DNA of 53,830 nucleotides from Caulochytrium protostelioides (taxonomy: Eukaryota > Chytridiomycota > Caulochytriomycetes > Caulochytriales > Caulochytriaceae), in contig ML014238.1 of NCBI GenBank assembly GCA_003615045.1, positions 1 to 53,830 of the forward strand, written 5' to 3'. The notes beneath the pieces were generated by a model. The model did not search any database. It saw nothing but the letters and a program-made list of their open reading frames with translations, and had not been told where the DNA came from. The position numbers were made by a program, and so were the translations under genes. Positions 11,401 to 20,441 of this stretch are shown here, piece by piece. Within the stretch, counting starts at the first letter, position 1; every line of letters begins with the position of its first letter.

Positions 11401-12091
11401 CTGTAAGTCGTTCTGGCGCTCACCTGGCACCCGTCAACGTACACGCCCTGCGTGCAGGACCGTTTGCCCCTGGCATCTATGGACCCCGGAGCCCGGGCGG
11501 TGGCGTCGGCATGGGATCCAGTATGGAAGACGACCCGTCGATGGCGCTACATCTCAATCCTGTCACGGGCATGCATTTCCCGCCTTCCGGTTTCGGCTAC
11601 GCGCTGCCGACAGGCAACGGGTTCGCGATGACGATGCCGCACCACGCCGCGCGGCTGTCGCGGTACGGCAACGGTAGCAACACTAACACCAACGGCGCCC
11701 CCGGGAACGCACACGTCCCGACTCACGGGCTCGTGCATCCTCAGGGCGGCCACGGCAACGGCATGCCCTCGCCCCACTACGCCAATCCAGCGTCCACTGG
11801 CATGACGCCATCATCGACGCCCGCCTCCGTGGCGGGCCTTGAAGAGGTGAACCACATGCTTGTCCGCGGCGGTCACGGGCCGTGCCCCGCCCCCGGCCAA
11901 GGCCTTGGCCAAGCCCACGGCGGCCCGGGCAGCGGCGGCGGCAACAGCGGCTTCTCACAGCCGCCACCGCCGTCACAGCAGCAACAGCCACCGCTACAAC
12001 CGCCGCTCTCGCCGCATGTCTCGGTCGGTTATGACTTGATGTACCACCATGCACACCATCCAATGCAGTCGGGTCCGCCGCCGCCGCTTCA

Positions 12092-12138
<47 letters not shown>

Positions 12139-12278
12139 CGCTGTCGCAACCGATCATGCACCACGGGGGGCATCTGCACCCCGCGCATCACCCAGTGGTG
12201 CACGGGCATCCACCGCACCCGCAGCATCCGCTTCGCCCGCCGCCGCAGCAGCGTTGGATCTGGGGACATGACGCATAG
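5487..12278 (+). CDS. Giant low-complexity protein, poly-Q and Ala/Ser/Pro/Thr-rich, unknown function
   Basis: Single-exon frame of 2263 codons ending in TAG. I recognise no family. Residues 1 to about 1630 are almost wholly Ala, Ser, Thr, Pro and Gly with scattered basic and His patches. At about 1634-1662 there is one strongly acidic block, EEDDDDFEITEEEKTAFWNGF, the only stretch that looks like a conserved short linear motif. Residues from about 1680 are rich in Gly, Pro, His, Met and Gln, with glutamine runs near 1684, 1937 and 2202 (the last is 16 Gln). No globular domain, signal peptide or membrane segment is evident. The composition suits a disordered transcriptional or RNA-binding scaffold, but that is a guess. 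The start is the first ATG of the frame, just after the E-box. The intact 6.8-kb frame argues that it is really translated. Confidence 0.75.
12090..12137 (+). repeat. CAG/CAA repeat encoding 16 Gln
   Basis: Sixteen glutamine codons, nearly all CAG with one CAA near the start, inside the C-terminal part of the 5487 gene. Shorter mixed CAG/CAA runs lie near 10537-10580 and 11299-11328. A long pure CAG run is likely to vary in length between strains. Confidence 0.9.
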
Positions 12279-12370
12279 GTTCTGCATGTCAATACCCTTT
12301 TCTCTCTGAGTATAGGGGGTATATTTATATTTATTTACGGTCGTTCATATACCCAATACGCTCACCATGT

Positions 12371-12416
12371 CCTCGGTGGTGCCCCGTAGGGGTCTCCCCT
12401 CCCCCCTCCCCCGAAG
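12371..12416 (-). other. Right-end hairpin of copy B
   Basis: In element orientation the arms are CTTCGGGGG (12416-12408) and CCACCGAGG (12379-12371). They pair at 8 of 9 positions including one G-T. Compared with copy A, the fifth pair has changed from C-G to G-C, a compensatory change. The loop is longer (28 nt) and holds its own GGGG..CCCC pairs. Confidence 0.5.
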
Positions 12417-12432
12417 CAGACGCGCATTCGGT

Positions 12433-13858
12433 TCAGTGTCGGATGACGTTGCCGACCACGGGCTGCCACCTGGTTGGCTCCGGGTTGCGGCACAGCGCTA
12501 TCGGTCTGGCCGGTAAGGCCAGGCTGCGTCGGAGGTTCAACGCGGCATTGAGATCGCGGTTCACAAACTTGCCGTTGTTATCTTATTACCACAGCAGCCC
12601 TCGGACCACGATTCCCTGACGCCTTTGTTGACCAGGTTTCAGGACCACATGCGTCTGGGCGTATACCCGGATCTTGCGGACCGGGGTGGCCGGCGTCGGC
12701 TCGGCCGGGGAAGCGCCCGCGCGAGCACGGCGGGGCGGGTTGACCCGCGTCGGCGCGGTCAAGCGAGCGCCTGACCGGGACGCGCGGACCGAGTTCACGG
12801 CCGCAGGCGCGCTTTGAGAAACGCTCGTCCGAGACGCACGAGCGATCGGCACCTTCGTCGGGTCCCGGGTTTTCACCTTGGTCAGAAGGTCATCCTTGGT
12901 CAGGATGTTATCCGTCTCGGCATGCACCCGGGTCGTCCGGAACCCGTCGACCAGGACGATGTGGAAGCGCTGGGCGCATGCCTTGTACAGGCGATCGGCT
13001 GGAACCGAGATCTCGCCCTGGCAGCCGGGGGCAAACTTGTAGGCCCCGTAAGCGACCACCACTTCAGCGGCCACGGGCTCCATCGCCGCAGCTGCCCCCT
13101 TGGTGGCACGGTTTATGAACTTGGCAAACACGCGCTGTTTGCCGCTATACAATCGCAAGCGCTGGCGCGCCCAGCGCGGCTTCAGGGACTCGGCCCACAG
13201 CGGTTCGTACGTGGCGAGCCACACCTACAGGAAGCAGTGGTGCGCGGCGAGCGCTGTGCCCTTTAAGCTCACCTCGGACTGCCGCTGCAGTGGCTCTTTC
13301 AAATGGCGCTGCCATTTCTCTGACTGCTTTTGGCCGGCTTTCATGCCGGCTTTCACATAGCACTGCTTTCGAGTCAGTTTCCAGCTGACGGCCTGGTCTT
13401 TGGGCCCGACCATGGCCATAATAAAATGTTTGTGCGGCCCGGGTCGTTCCCGATGAAGCAGTACTGATCCCGGCGCTTTGCCAAGGGTTTCTTGGTCTGA
13501 TCGAGGCTGTATCCCGGGGGGTGCTTGGTCTGAGGGGCCGTCTCCCAGGGGTGTTCGGTCTGATCGGGGCTGGCGAGCAAGGATTCGTGGTCCTGAGGGT
13601 CGCGGTGACAATCAGCACGGCGTCGGCCACCCTTTTCTTTCGCATGAAGTGGACGCACATGCTGGTCCCGTCGCTGTCAGCTGTGCCTGCGAACTCGTGG
13701 TCTTTGCCTTCCAGCTTGCGGAACGCCAGAGTAACCGCCCGCCGCTCTGGCGTGGTCGTGGCCTTGAAGGTCTTGAAGTTGCAGGCCACCCGCTTGGGTT
13801 CCGTCAGCAGACCATAGAGCACGGAGGTGTCGATCGTGAAGGTGGGTGCACCTATTAT
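12433..13858 (-). pseudogene. Degenerate Fanzor-like RNA-guided nuclease gene, copy B
   Basis: Fanzor proteins are eukaryotic TnpB relatives that cut DNA under RNA guidance with a split RuvC domain. Reading down the minus strand, an N-terminal part in one frame has a tDG-type string (SDGTSMCVHFMRKKR). A RuvC-I motif, FIGNDPGRTNIL (Asp codon 13443-13445), follows in a second frame. A third frame carries SWKLTRKQCY..KAG..K, then an in-frame TAG (13225-13227), then WLATYEPLW, VVAYGAYKF, VP..LYKACAQRF and VLVDGFRTTRVHAET (RuvC-II region). It ends RGLLW, TAA TAA (12583-12588), then NRDLNAALNL (RuvC-III) to TGA 12433-12435. There are thus at least two frameshifts and three in-frame stops. The N-terminal domain is largely missing. 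The family call is from motif order and confidence is moderate. Confidence 0.6.
13491..13585 (-). repeat. Imperfect ~30-33 bp tandem repeat inside copy B
   Basis: Three units start with (C/T)T(T/C)GGTCTGA on the plus strand near 13491, 13524 and 13554 and end in CCC(A/G)GGGG(G)TG-like sequence. They fall in the linker between the N-terminal part and RuvC-I. The frame changes across this stretch, so the repeat may have caused a frameshift. Confidence 0.6.
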
Positions 13859-13955
13859 TATAGAATAATATAATACATGCGTGTGCTATCATGTGAGAGT
13901 ATGCACGAGGGAACGTCCATGATCGAGCACTGAGTTTTCGAGTATCGCGTGGTGG

Positions 13956-14741
13956 GTGTTCCGCTATGCCGTTATGTGGTGTGCGGCCTTTGGCACGTGC
14001 ACCCTTAACACGCGTCGTCTCGTCGGTGAATTGGACCAGGTCCCCACTGGTCACCTGGGCGCCGTGTTGAACGCGTGGGCCGATGCCATTTCCTGCTTCC
14101 TCGTATCGGGCATGATGCCGCTGGTCTTGGTCATTCTGCGCGGCCTCATTTGTCCGCTGGCACAGTCTGGGCATGGTCCTGAAACTAATCTTTGTCCGCG
14201 GCGCACTCAACATCACCGAAATCACTATCGCCATCATTTTTCTGGCAGTCGCTGAGTTTTTTGCTAAGGGCGCCGAGACTTGCTTGGCTGCTAGCTTGTT
14301 CCTGGAGATCCTCAGCACGACCCTGTGGCCGCCCGCCGCAATCATGTGGGCTTCGTTCTAGAAGCGCCGTTTCCGGTGCAAAGCTGAAACGATCCAACTC
14401 AAGTCGGAAGTGGCCTTGAAAGAGTTCTACAATTCATTGATCGGCCACGATATGGTCACATCACGGCCAAAAACTGTGCTGTCGGAAACTTTGTCTTCCT
14501 CGAGGTGACCCAAAAGCCCCACACCCCGAAACAGCTCGGCCATGTCTACCGCGATCTGATCGATCATCACGGTCCGTGGCAGATCGACATCACTTCGGCG
14601 CTGTACGAGCGCTGGGCGAAAGCGGTGAAGGATGCGCAGGACCAGGCGGTCGTGATCAAGGACACACGCCGCGCCGTGTTCTCCCTTCTGATTGCGAACT
14701 ATCGCCACGTGCTCATCAGGCAGGTTCATGACCTGAATTAA
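13956..14741 (+). pseudogene. Broken membrane protein with RGS-like C-terminal domain
   Basis: Three consecutive frames on the plus strand together resemble a multi-pass membrane protein with a regulator-of-G-protein-signalling domain. Frame one (13956 to about 14170) holds a hydrophobic segment (CFLVSGMMPLVLVILRGLI). Frame two (14173 on) holds two more, then an in-frame TAG (14359-14361), and runs into LKEFYNSLIGHDM. Frame three, from about 14450, reads NFVFLEV..LGHVYRDLIDHH..QIDITSALYERW..AVFSLLIANYRHVL, which matches the order of the second half of RGS domains (vYr-fI, qI-i, helix, then a vf-ll--nyr-fl helix). RGS proteins speed GTP hydrolysis on G-alpha. The frame breaks could instead be introns, but I see no convincing splice sites, so I call it a pseudogene. 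Confidence 0.45.
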
Positions 14742-15769
14742 ATAGGCTCCTGCGCGTCCGCCCAGCATCTGTCTGCTGCTGGCTTAAACACCTGGAACGC
14801 AAGACGGTGATGGTCACATAGTGTGCGATTGATTAAATAATAACAAAGTTGGAAGCTATAGCGACGTGGGCGCCCAGTCAAATCAGGGTGTGGACTGTGC
14901 ATGTCATCGTATCCGTAGTCATCAAATTCGTGGTATCGCTCGCCTTCAACCCACTCCGGGAACTTACGCCGTCGTCGAGAAGGCCGCGAATTACTGCGAG
15001 CGCGGAGGGGGGACCCCTCCCAGGAATAGGTGTCAACCGGAGCCGCATCAGCCCCGCGCCATGACTTCGTACCTATTTGGTCCTGCCAGGTTTTGGTCCT
15101 CCCGGCGAAAGACGATCCTGGCTCCCGACGATGAAGCGGTCTGATTGCATCGCGCATCGCGCCAACACGGCCGTCACCATCCCGAGGCCAAGCGAGACTT
15201 TCTTGGGGCGGCTGTTGGATGTCGATGCCGCTGAAAGCGAGTCCCTCGACCACAACGGATGGGGGGCCTTAGAGCGGATTTCAGAGCGCGCCGTCACGGC
15301 GCAGTCACGGTGCATGAAGGGCGACCAACCGCTATCATTTCCGCCCATTCTGCGACGGTCACCCGTGCAGCAGGACCGCGACGCGAGCGAGGCGATGTGG
15401 AGGCGCCGATGCGCGTCACCCTCGCGTCAGCCCCCGCTCCCCTCCGCCCCAGCCTCGGCCTGGGCGCGTGTCCACGTTACGTATCGTGCAGCGTTGATCG
15501 AAGCGGTGATGACTGATGCTGCGATGACGGCGCAGAACAGTGCAAACAATGCATAATATGAGCAGCGACAGAAGAATGGCATCCCGCCCTGACAACATGA
15601 GCCAGCGAAGGGTGTCGTCGCTAGGGGAAGGACCACGCAACGGTCAGCATGAAGTAGATTTCGGACGGCTGTGCACAACAATCTGCATCGCTTCCCATGA
15701 TCACGGTACTGACCCGGATCCCAACATTGACCCTGCCATACTTTTTTTTTTTTTTTTTACTTAAACCCC
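14742..15769. other. Region with only a weak minus-strand candidate frame
   Basis: A minus-strand frame at 14738-15253 (about 171 codons) has protein-like composition in its middle (KFPEWVEGERYHEFDDYGYDD). Another minus-strand frame at 15427-15681 holds one hydrophobic stretch (YYALFALFCAVIAASVI) and continues in frame past a TGA to 15073. These could be pieces of one decayed or intron-bearing membrane-protein gene. No family is recognised and I do not call a gene. A T-run lies at about 15740-15758. Confidence 0.25.
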
Positions 15770-16644
15770 TTGCTTTTTCTTTTCGAATCTCTTTGGGAGT
15801 TACGTCGTTAGCGGCATGTCGTGGGGGCCGACCAAGTGGGAGCGGACACCAAGAATCCCAGTCGACATGCGTTTGGTTAAACTACTATTGCAGAAGGTAA
15901 CAGCCCGGTGAAGGCAATGATCGTCCGCATTTCAATGGTCGTGCACAAGGGCCTTCCTTTTTCGCAGTTTATAATTGTTTACGATATTTATTGGTATATC
16001 TATTCTTCGCAACGAAGTGACATACACGGGTGGAGTTCACAGCAGCACATAGAGTGATGGCGTGTTTGAGCCGAATCGATGGCCTTGCCTACACCCATGT
16101 TCGGGAACCTCACGAGGACACGGACAGTGGATGCTCGACTCCTCCGGCCGGCTGGTGTGGCGCACCCCACCCGTGTTATTGTCCAGGCGTTGCCTGCATG
16201 CGCCTCGCTCCCCCCGCTTGGCTCGTCATTGTGTGTCAGTCGGAGGCGGCGTCATTGATGTTATTCCCAAGAACAGGTGACGCAGGAGAACTGTGGTGGA
16301 TAGGGTGCTTCAAAGCGCTGATCCATCGCACTCTCCTGGCAGCGGGAGGCCCCGTGCCGAAAATAAATAAAAGAAACCCCCGCACTCGTTTCCGACGGAC
16401 ACTCACGACTGCGCGTTTCAAGGCTCTCGCGCCCTTCTACGTCCCCGCCTGGATCGGCCGGCGAGCCACCGTGTCAGTGGAAGCGTGGAAGGTTCCTGCG
16501 TGTGCAGGAGAGAATCCGCACCTCTCTGCGCTCTCGAAGTAGCGATTTATGGGCGGACCATCCATCCAAAGAGGAGAACGCGCAGGAGGTCCGACCGGGG
16601 CCCGGCCATCGGCGCCGGCCGACGAGCACGGATGCACTCCGGCA

Positions 16645-16743
16645 TGCACACACACACGCACACACGCACACACACACACACTCACACACACACACACACA
16701 CACACGCACACACACACACACACACTCACATACGCACACACAG
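16645..16743 (+). repeat. CA dinucleotide microsatellite
   Basis: About 100 nt of CACACA with interrupting CG, CT and CATA units. It gives spurious His-Thr and Val-Cys open frames on both strands. Confidence 0.95.
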
Positions 16744-18784
16744 ATTGCCTTCAGTACTCTCCCTTCGGTTCCCGAGCTGCGCGATGGGCTATCTCCGAAG
16801 CTCCGATCCCACCCGAAGGCCGACTTCATCCCCAAAATGCCGAGAGCGACGGTCGAAAGGCCATTCGCGGGTGGCGCGGTTTAATGCGGCAAATGACATG
16901 ACATCGGAGACGATGCTCGTGGGCCTCCTTTTGGTAAGGAATGTGGATGATCTTATCGCGACATCGACCGCCCGGATGAAGTATGGCACGGGTCATCGGC
17001 TGATGCATCTTGCTGGCGCGGTGCCGCCCTTGTCGCGACCTCCGTGTTCCCCGATTGTGTTGCCGGTTGCTCTGAGCATTATGCAGCCGTAAGGGGACCT
17101 GCACCCCTGTTTCTCGTCGTCAGACCGAGGTGTAGATGATGTTGATGATGTTGATGAGAGTCCCCTTCGCGATCCTTCGGAACCGCCGGCGGCTTTCTTT
17201 CCTTGATTCGGGCGGTTTCGGAGGATCATGTCGATATTCGACTTTACGGGGCTGTCGGGGCGGACAAAGACAAGACGGGACGCGGCCCATCGCGCGAGCC
17301 TCGCAGAAGCATGGGTCTACGCATCGTACCGCGTTCCAGCGCATTGCATCGCGAGGATGAAGGGGGTCGACAGTGGAAGCATCCAGGCGCACCCATCAGC
17401 GTGTGCCGTCACGGCAGGCCGGAAGCATTCGTTGGTCGACCCGGAAAGCCGGGACCCACGACGTCAGCATGGTCCCGACGGCGGGCACGGGTCGCCGCCG
17501 TCTTGGCTGGCGACTGACCCTGATGTGAGTGCCGAGGGCGCGCGATCCGCCCCCGCTGTCGCCTTCGTTGGGGAAGGGGGAAAGGGGGTGCTTCTGTTGA
17601 GGGGTCCCGCCACCACTTCCCTTCCCGGCATTCCCTTCGAGCTTTGTGTGCATGCACCACGGCTCGGGACGCGGGTTTGGCAGGGAAGCCGCCAGCGGGC
17701 CCGTCGGCTCCCTCCGAGATGAACCGAGATAGGCCTTGGGTTACGTCGGTCATTCGGCTTCCCTTTCAGCAAATCGGATCGATGGCGTTCGTGTTTTTTC
17801 TCCATCTCGCGCTCAATCGATCGTTACTTCAGAATGTCCGCGGTCGATGACTGCACCTGGCCGTTCGAGCATGACGCCCAAGCGCACGGCACAGAAAAAC
17901 AAAATAAAAGAGAAACGGACCCCCTCGGCGCAACCACCGCAGGATGCGAGAGGCACACAGCGCGCTTAGGACGATCCAACCCCCGTGGACGATGAGACGA
18001 TGAGACGGCGGTCCCTTCCTCCGCCACGTCGCGATTGCAGGAGGTGCATCGCATCACCGCTGGCCCTCTTGGGCACCACGACCGTCCGCGCGGCTCGGCG
18101 CTGTCGCGCTTGTTCATCGCTGACGCCCACGCCGACGCCGTATTGGTCAGGGCCCGCGACCCGGTGCCCGAAGGCTCTTGGCTGCCCGTTGTTGCGAGAC
18201 GAAGGCTTCCAGCGCGCGACGCGGTGGGGCCGTCATGGCGTGCGCCTTCTCCCTCCCACTCTCCTTGCACGGCGGGTGGCGGCCGGATCTCTGTCGGGTG
18301 CGTGCCCCTTGCCTATCGGCGCAGGCACAGGCTCACAGTTCGAGCGCAACGCCGGTCCACTCGGCTCCCCAAAGTGGCCCCGTCTGTCTCTCTTCCCCGG
18401 TGCTTGCCGCCGACATCGTCTGGCCGGCCGCTCGCCTCCCGCGGCGCGCCGCGCTCGCGCGAATGAAAAGGGCGCCTGGCCATGCACGCCATCCTTCCAT
18501 CGCTCCGGCCCATCCTCCGCATCCGTACACGGATCGCCCCCTACGGCGCTACGCACCTCCGCTGGCGGCGGCGGCGGCCTGCGCTTTCGCTCTATCAGCC
18601 TGGACATGCATCCGCCCCTTCCCTTTCCCGCGAGGCTGCCGGAGCCCCCCCGCCGCCGGAGGAACGGCCCGTCATTCGATTCGCAATTTTCAAGTGATGC
18701 GACGATGCGTCCGATGCCATAATCACCGGCTCCGGCGCTCTCTCCCGAGCGCGCCAACGGCCGGCGGCGGTGGCTTCGGCGACC

Positions 18785-18830
18785 CGATGCAATGCGATGC
18801 GACGCGACGCGATGCGGCGCGATGCGAGGA
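18785..18830 (+). repeat. Degenerate GATGC/GACGC pentamer repeat
   Basis: About nine tandem five-base units of GATGC, GACGC and GGCGC type in gene-free DNA. A related CGTCG run lies at 5288-5320. Confidence 0.6.
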
Positions 18831-20441
18831 ACAGGCGCGGCGGCTGCTTCGATGCGCAGGAGCCCCAGCCGCTAAGGCACGTTCCTTCCTCGACGGGACG
18901 GGACGTATCGCGACGGGCCTCAGCGAGCTGCCGCTGCGACCAGCAGCGGTACCGACACGGGCACTCGCACTGGCACTAGCGACGTCTGCGGCGACCGTAG
19001 GGACCGGCACGCCCGGCCCAGCGGGACGTGGCCGCAGCGCTGGCACGTCGTGGCATTCAACGCGGCGCGCATGCGCATGGATGCGACACAAAACCGCGGG
19101 CGGTCTTTCGCCAACACCTATCGCGGGCGTCGGCGGCGGCGTGCGCCATGCACGAGCGGCTGCAGACGCCGTGGCGGAGGCGGAGGCGGCGTCGGCGGCC
19201 GCGGTCTCGGCGCGCCGTCACTCGCTCTCTCGCCGGCCCGAGACTTGGGCACCCGCGTCGCGCAGCCACGGCGCGGCGCGCCGGCCCTGCCGCGCCGTAG
19301 GGAGCCGGGGGAGGACGAGATAAGCAGCGCACCATAAAGAACGTGGCAGGACCCTTCATGGCCCTTTGCATGCGATGAACCACGGACGAGGAACTTCGCG
19401 ATCCCATCGCATCGCGTCTCCAACTCAAGACCCAGATGTTCGTAGCTCTGCTCGACATCTGCTTCCTGTTGCTGGACAACTCCTTCTGGGCATACTCTAG
19501 GCCATCGCCAACGCCCTTTTTCTTTCGATCGTCGACCTTTATCCCTACCCTCCCTTTTTGATTCCCTGTACGCTACCCTGCCGTGTGCGTCTCACGTTGC
19601 CTGATTGCATCACCACGCTCCACCACGCATTCCTCTTCTTTCCATTCTTCTGCTTCTTCACTTGGCTTCCTTTGCGTCTGCGCCTGCGGCCACCGTATCG
19701 CACCCCACCTCACGAACGCGGCAAGCCTCTTGCCGTCCTTGTCGGCCCTTCTCGGAGACATTTGCTGTCCCTGCTCTGCATTCGCCAAGATCACGACCGC
19801 TCCTGCTTGCGTGTCCGTGCCCGCTGAGGTAATTCCGCTCTTCACTTCCCGGATGCGTCGCGTCGCATCCCACCCGATTCCGCATCGTATCCACCATGCT
19901 CCCGCTGGGTTCTGGGTCCCCTCGTGATTTCTAATTCACGGCGGCCGGTCCCGGAGGCCAGTCTGGTCGTGCTGGATTTGCGTCAGCACTCGCTCTTTTG
20001 TGCGGCTTGCGCCCCTACCCGCGGGGTCCCGCCAGGACACTGGCGGAAGGGTAAGCGGCCGAGAAACGCGAGGCCCCCCGACTCCTGCCTGCGTGATCCC
20101 GCCTCCGCCGGGGGTGTTGATGTAATCCAAGAAAAACAAGATAAAGCGATTTCCATCGTCTCGCCTTGGATCAGTTGGCTACTGATCGGATTGTTCACAA
20201 TGGCTATTTGGTTTCTGCTTGCTTCTCTTCTACCTTGATTTGTCGCATCTCGCGTTCGTTGCATCATTGCGCGATCTTCATCTCCATGATACGTTTCGTA
20301 TCACGACATCTTGTTTTCCTCATCTTTTTTTTTTCTTTCGTGCTTCATCGGTCTCGCCTGCTCGCCGTCGCCAGCAGCACGCGTAGTGACTGTACCCACG
20401 ACACCTTTGTCAATTCTTCTCCTTTTTCCTCAGCCGACTCC

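Larger units (their letters stand above)
12355..13862 (-). mobile_element. Fanzor-like element copy B, 5'-truncated and decayed
   Basis: The unit runs on the minus strand from an AT-rich junction near 13862 to a right end near 12355. There the last block shared with copies A and C (GGCACCACCGAGG..ATGGTGAGCG) stops. It carries the broken nuclease gene (12433-13858) and the right-end hairpin (12371-12416). No partner recombinase gene is present, and the left end is lost. Upstream lies an unrelated broken gene in the opposite direction. Confidence 0.6.
15770..20441. other. 4.7-kb region without a supportable gene
   Basis: Open frames up to 381 codons (18178-19323 plus) are Arg/Ala/Pro-rich with no domain and overlap equally long frames on both strands, so I treat them as chance. 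Contents seen: a CA microsatellite (16645-16743), a GATGATGTT-type run (17134-17157), pentamer-like GATGC/GACGC repeats (18785-18830), and a T/C-rich stretch from 19500 to the glycogenin start. Confidence 0.5.

Noticed and set aside
11545-11590. PAM2-like string LNPVTGMHFPP in the 5487 protein
   Set aside because: The PAM2 consensus needs Phe seven residues after the Leu of L-N, and here it is eight away. The key Ala is also missing.
12583-13227. Reassigned stop codons (TAA/TAG as Gln)
   Set aside because: Intact genes in the window end normally at TAA, TAG and TGA with no readthrough extension, so the host uses standard stops. The stops are specific to the mobile element.
16640-16745. His-Thr or Val-Cys repeat proteins over the CA tract
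   Set aside because: They are direct translations of the microsatellite in several frames with no flanking coding signal.
17985-19323. Overlapping 245- and 381-codon plus-strand frames
   Set aside because: No recognisable motif, poor amino-acid composition, and internal pentamer repeats. Minus-strand frames of similar length exist over the same DNA.
20287-20441. Upstream in-frame ATG giving glycogenin a hydrophobic leader
   Set aside because: The added residues come from a T/C-rich leader, while the family fold starts right at 20442-20451 and glycogenin is cytosolic.
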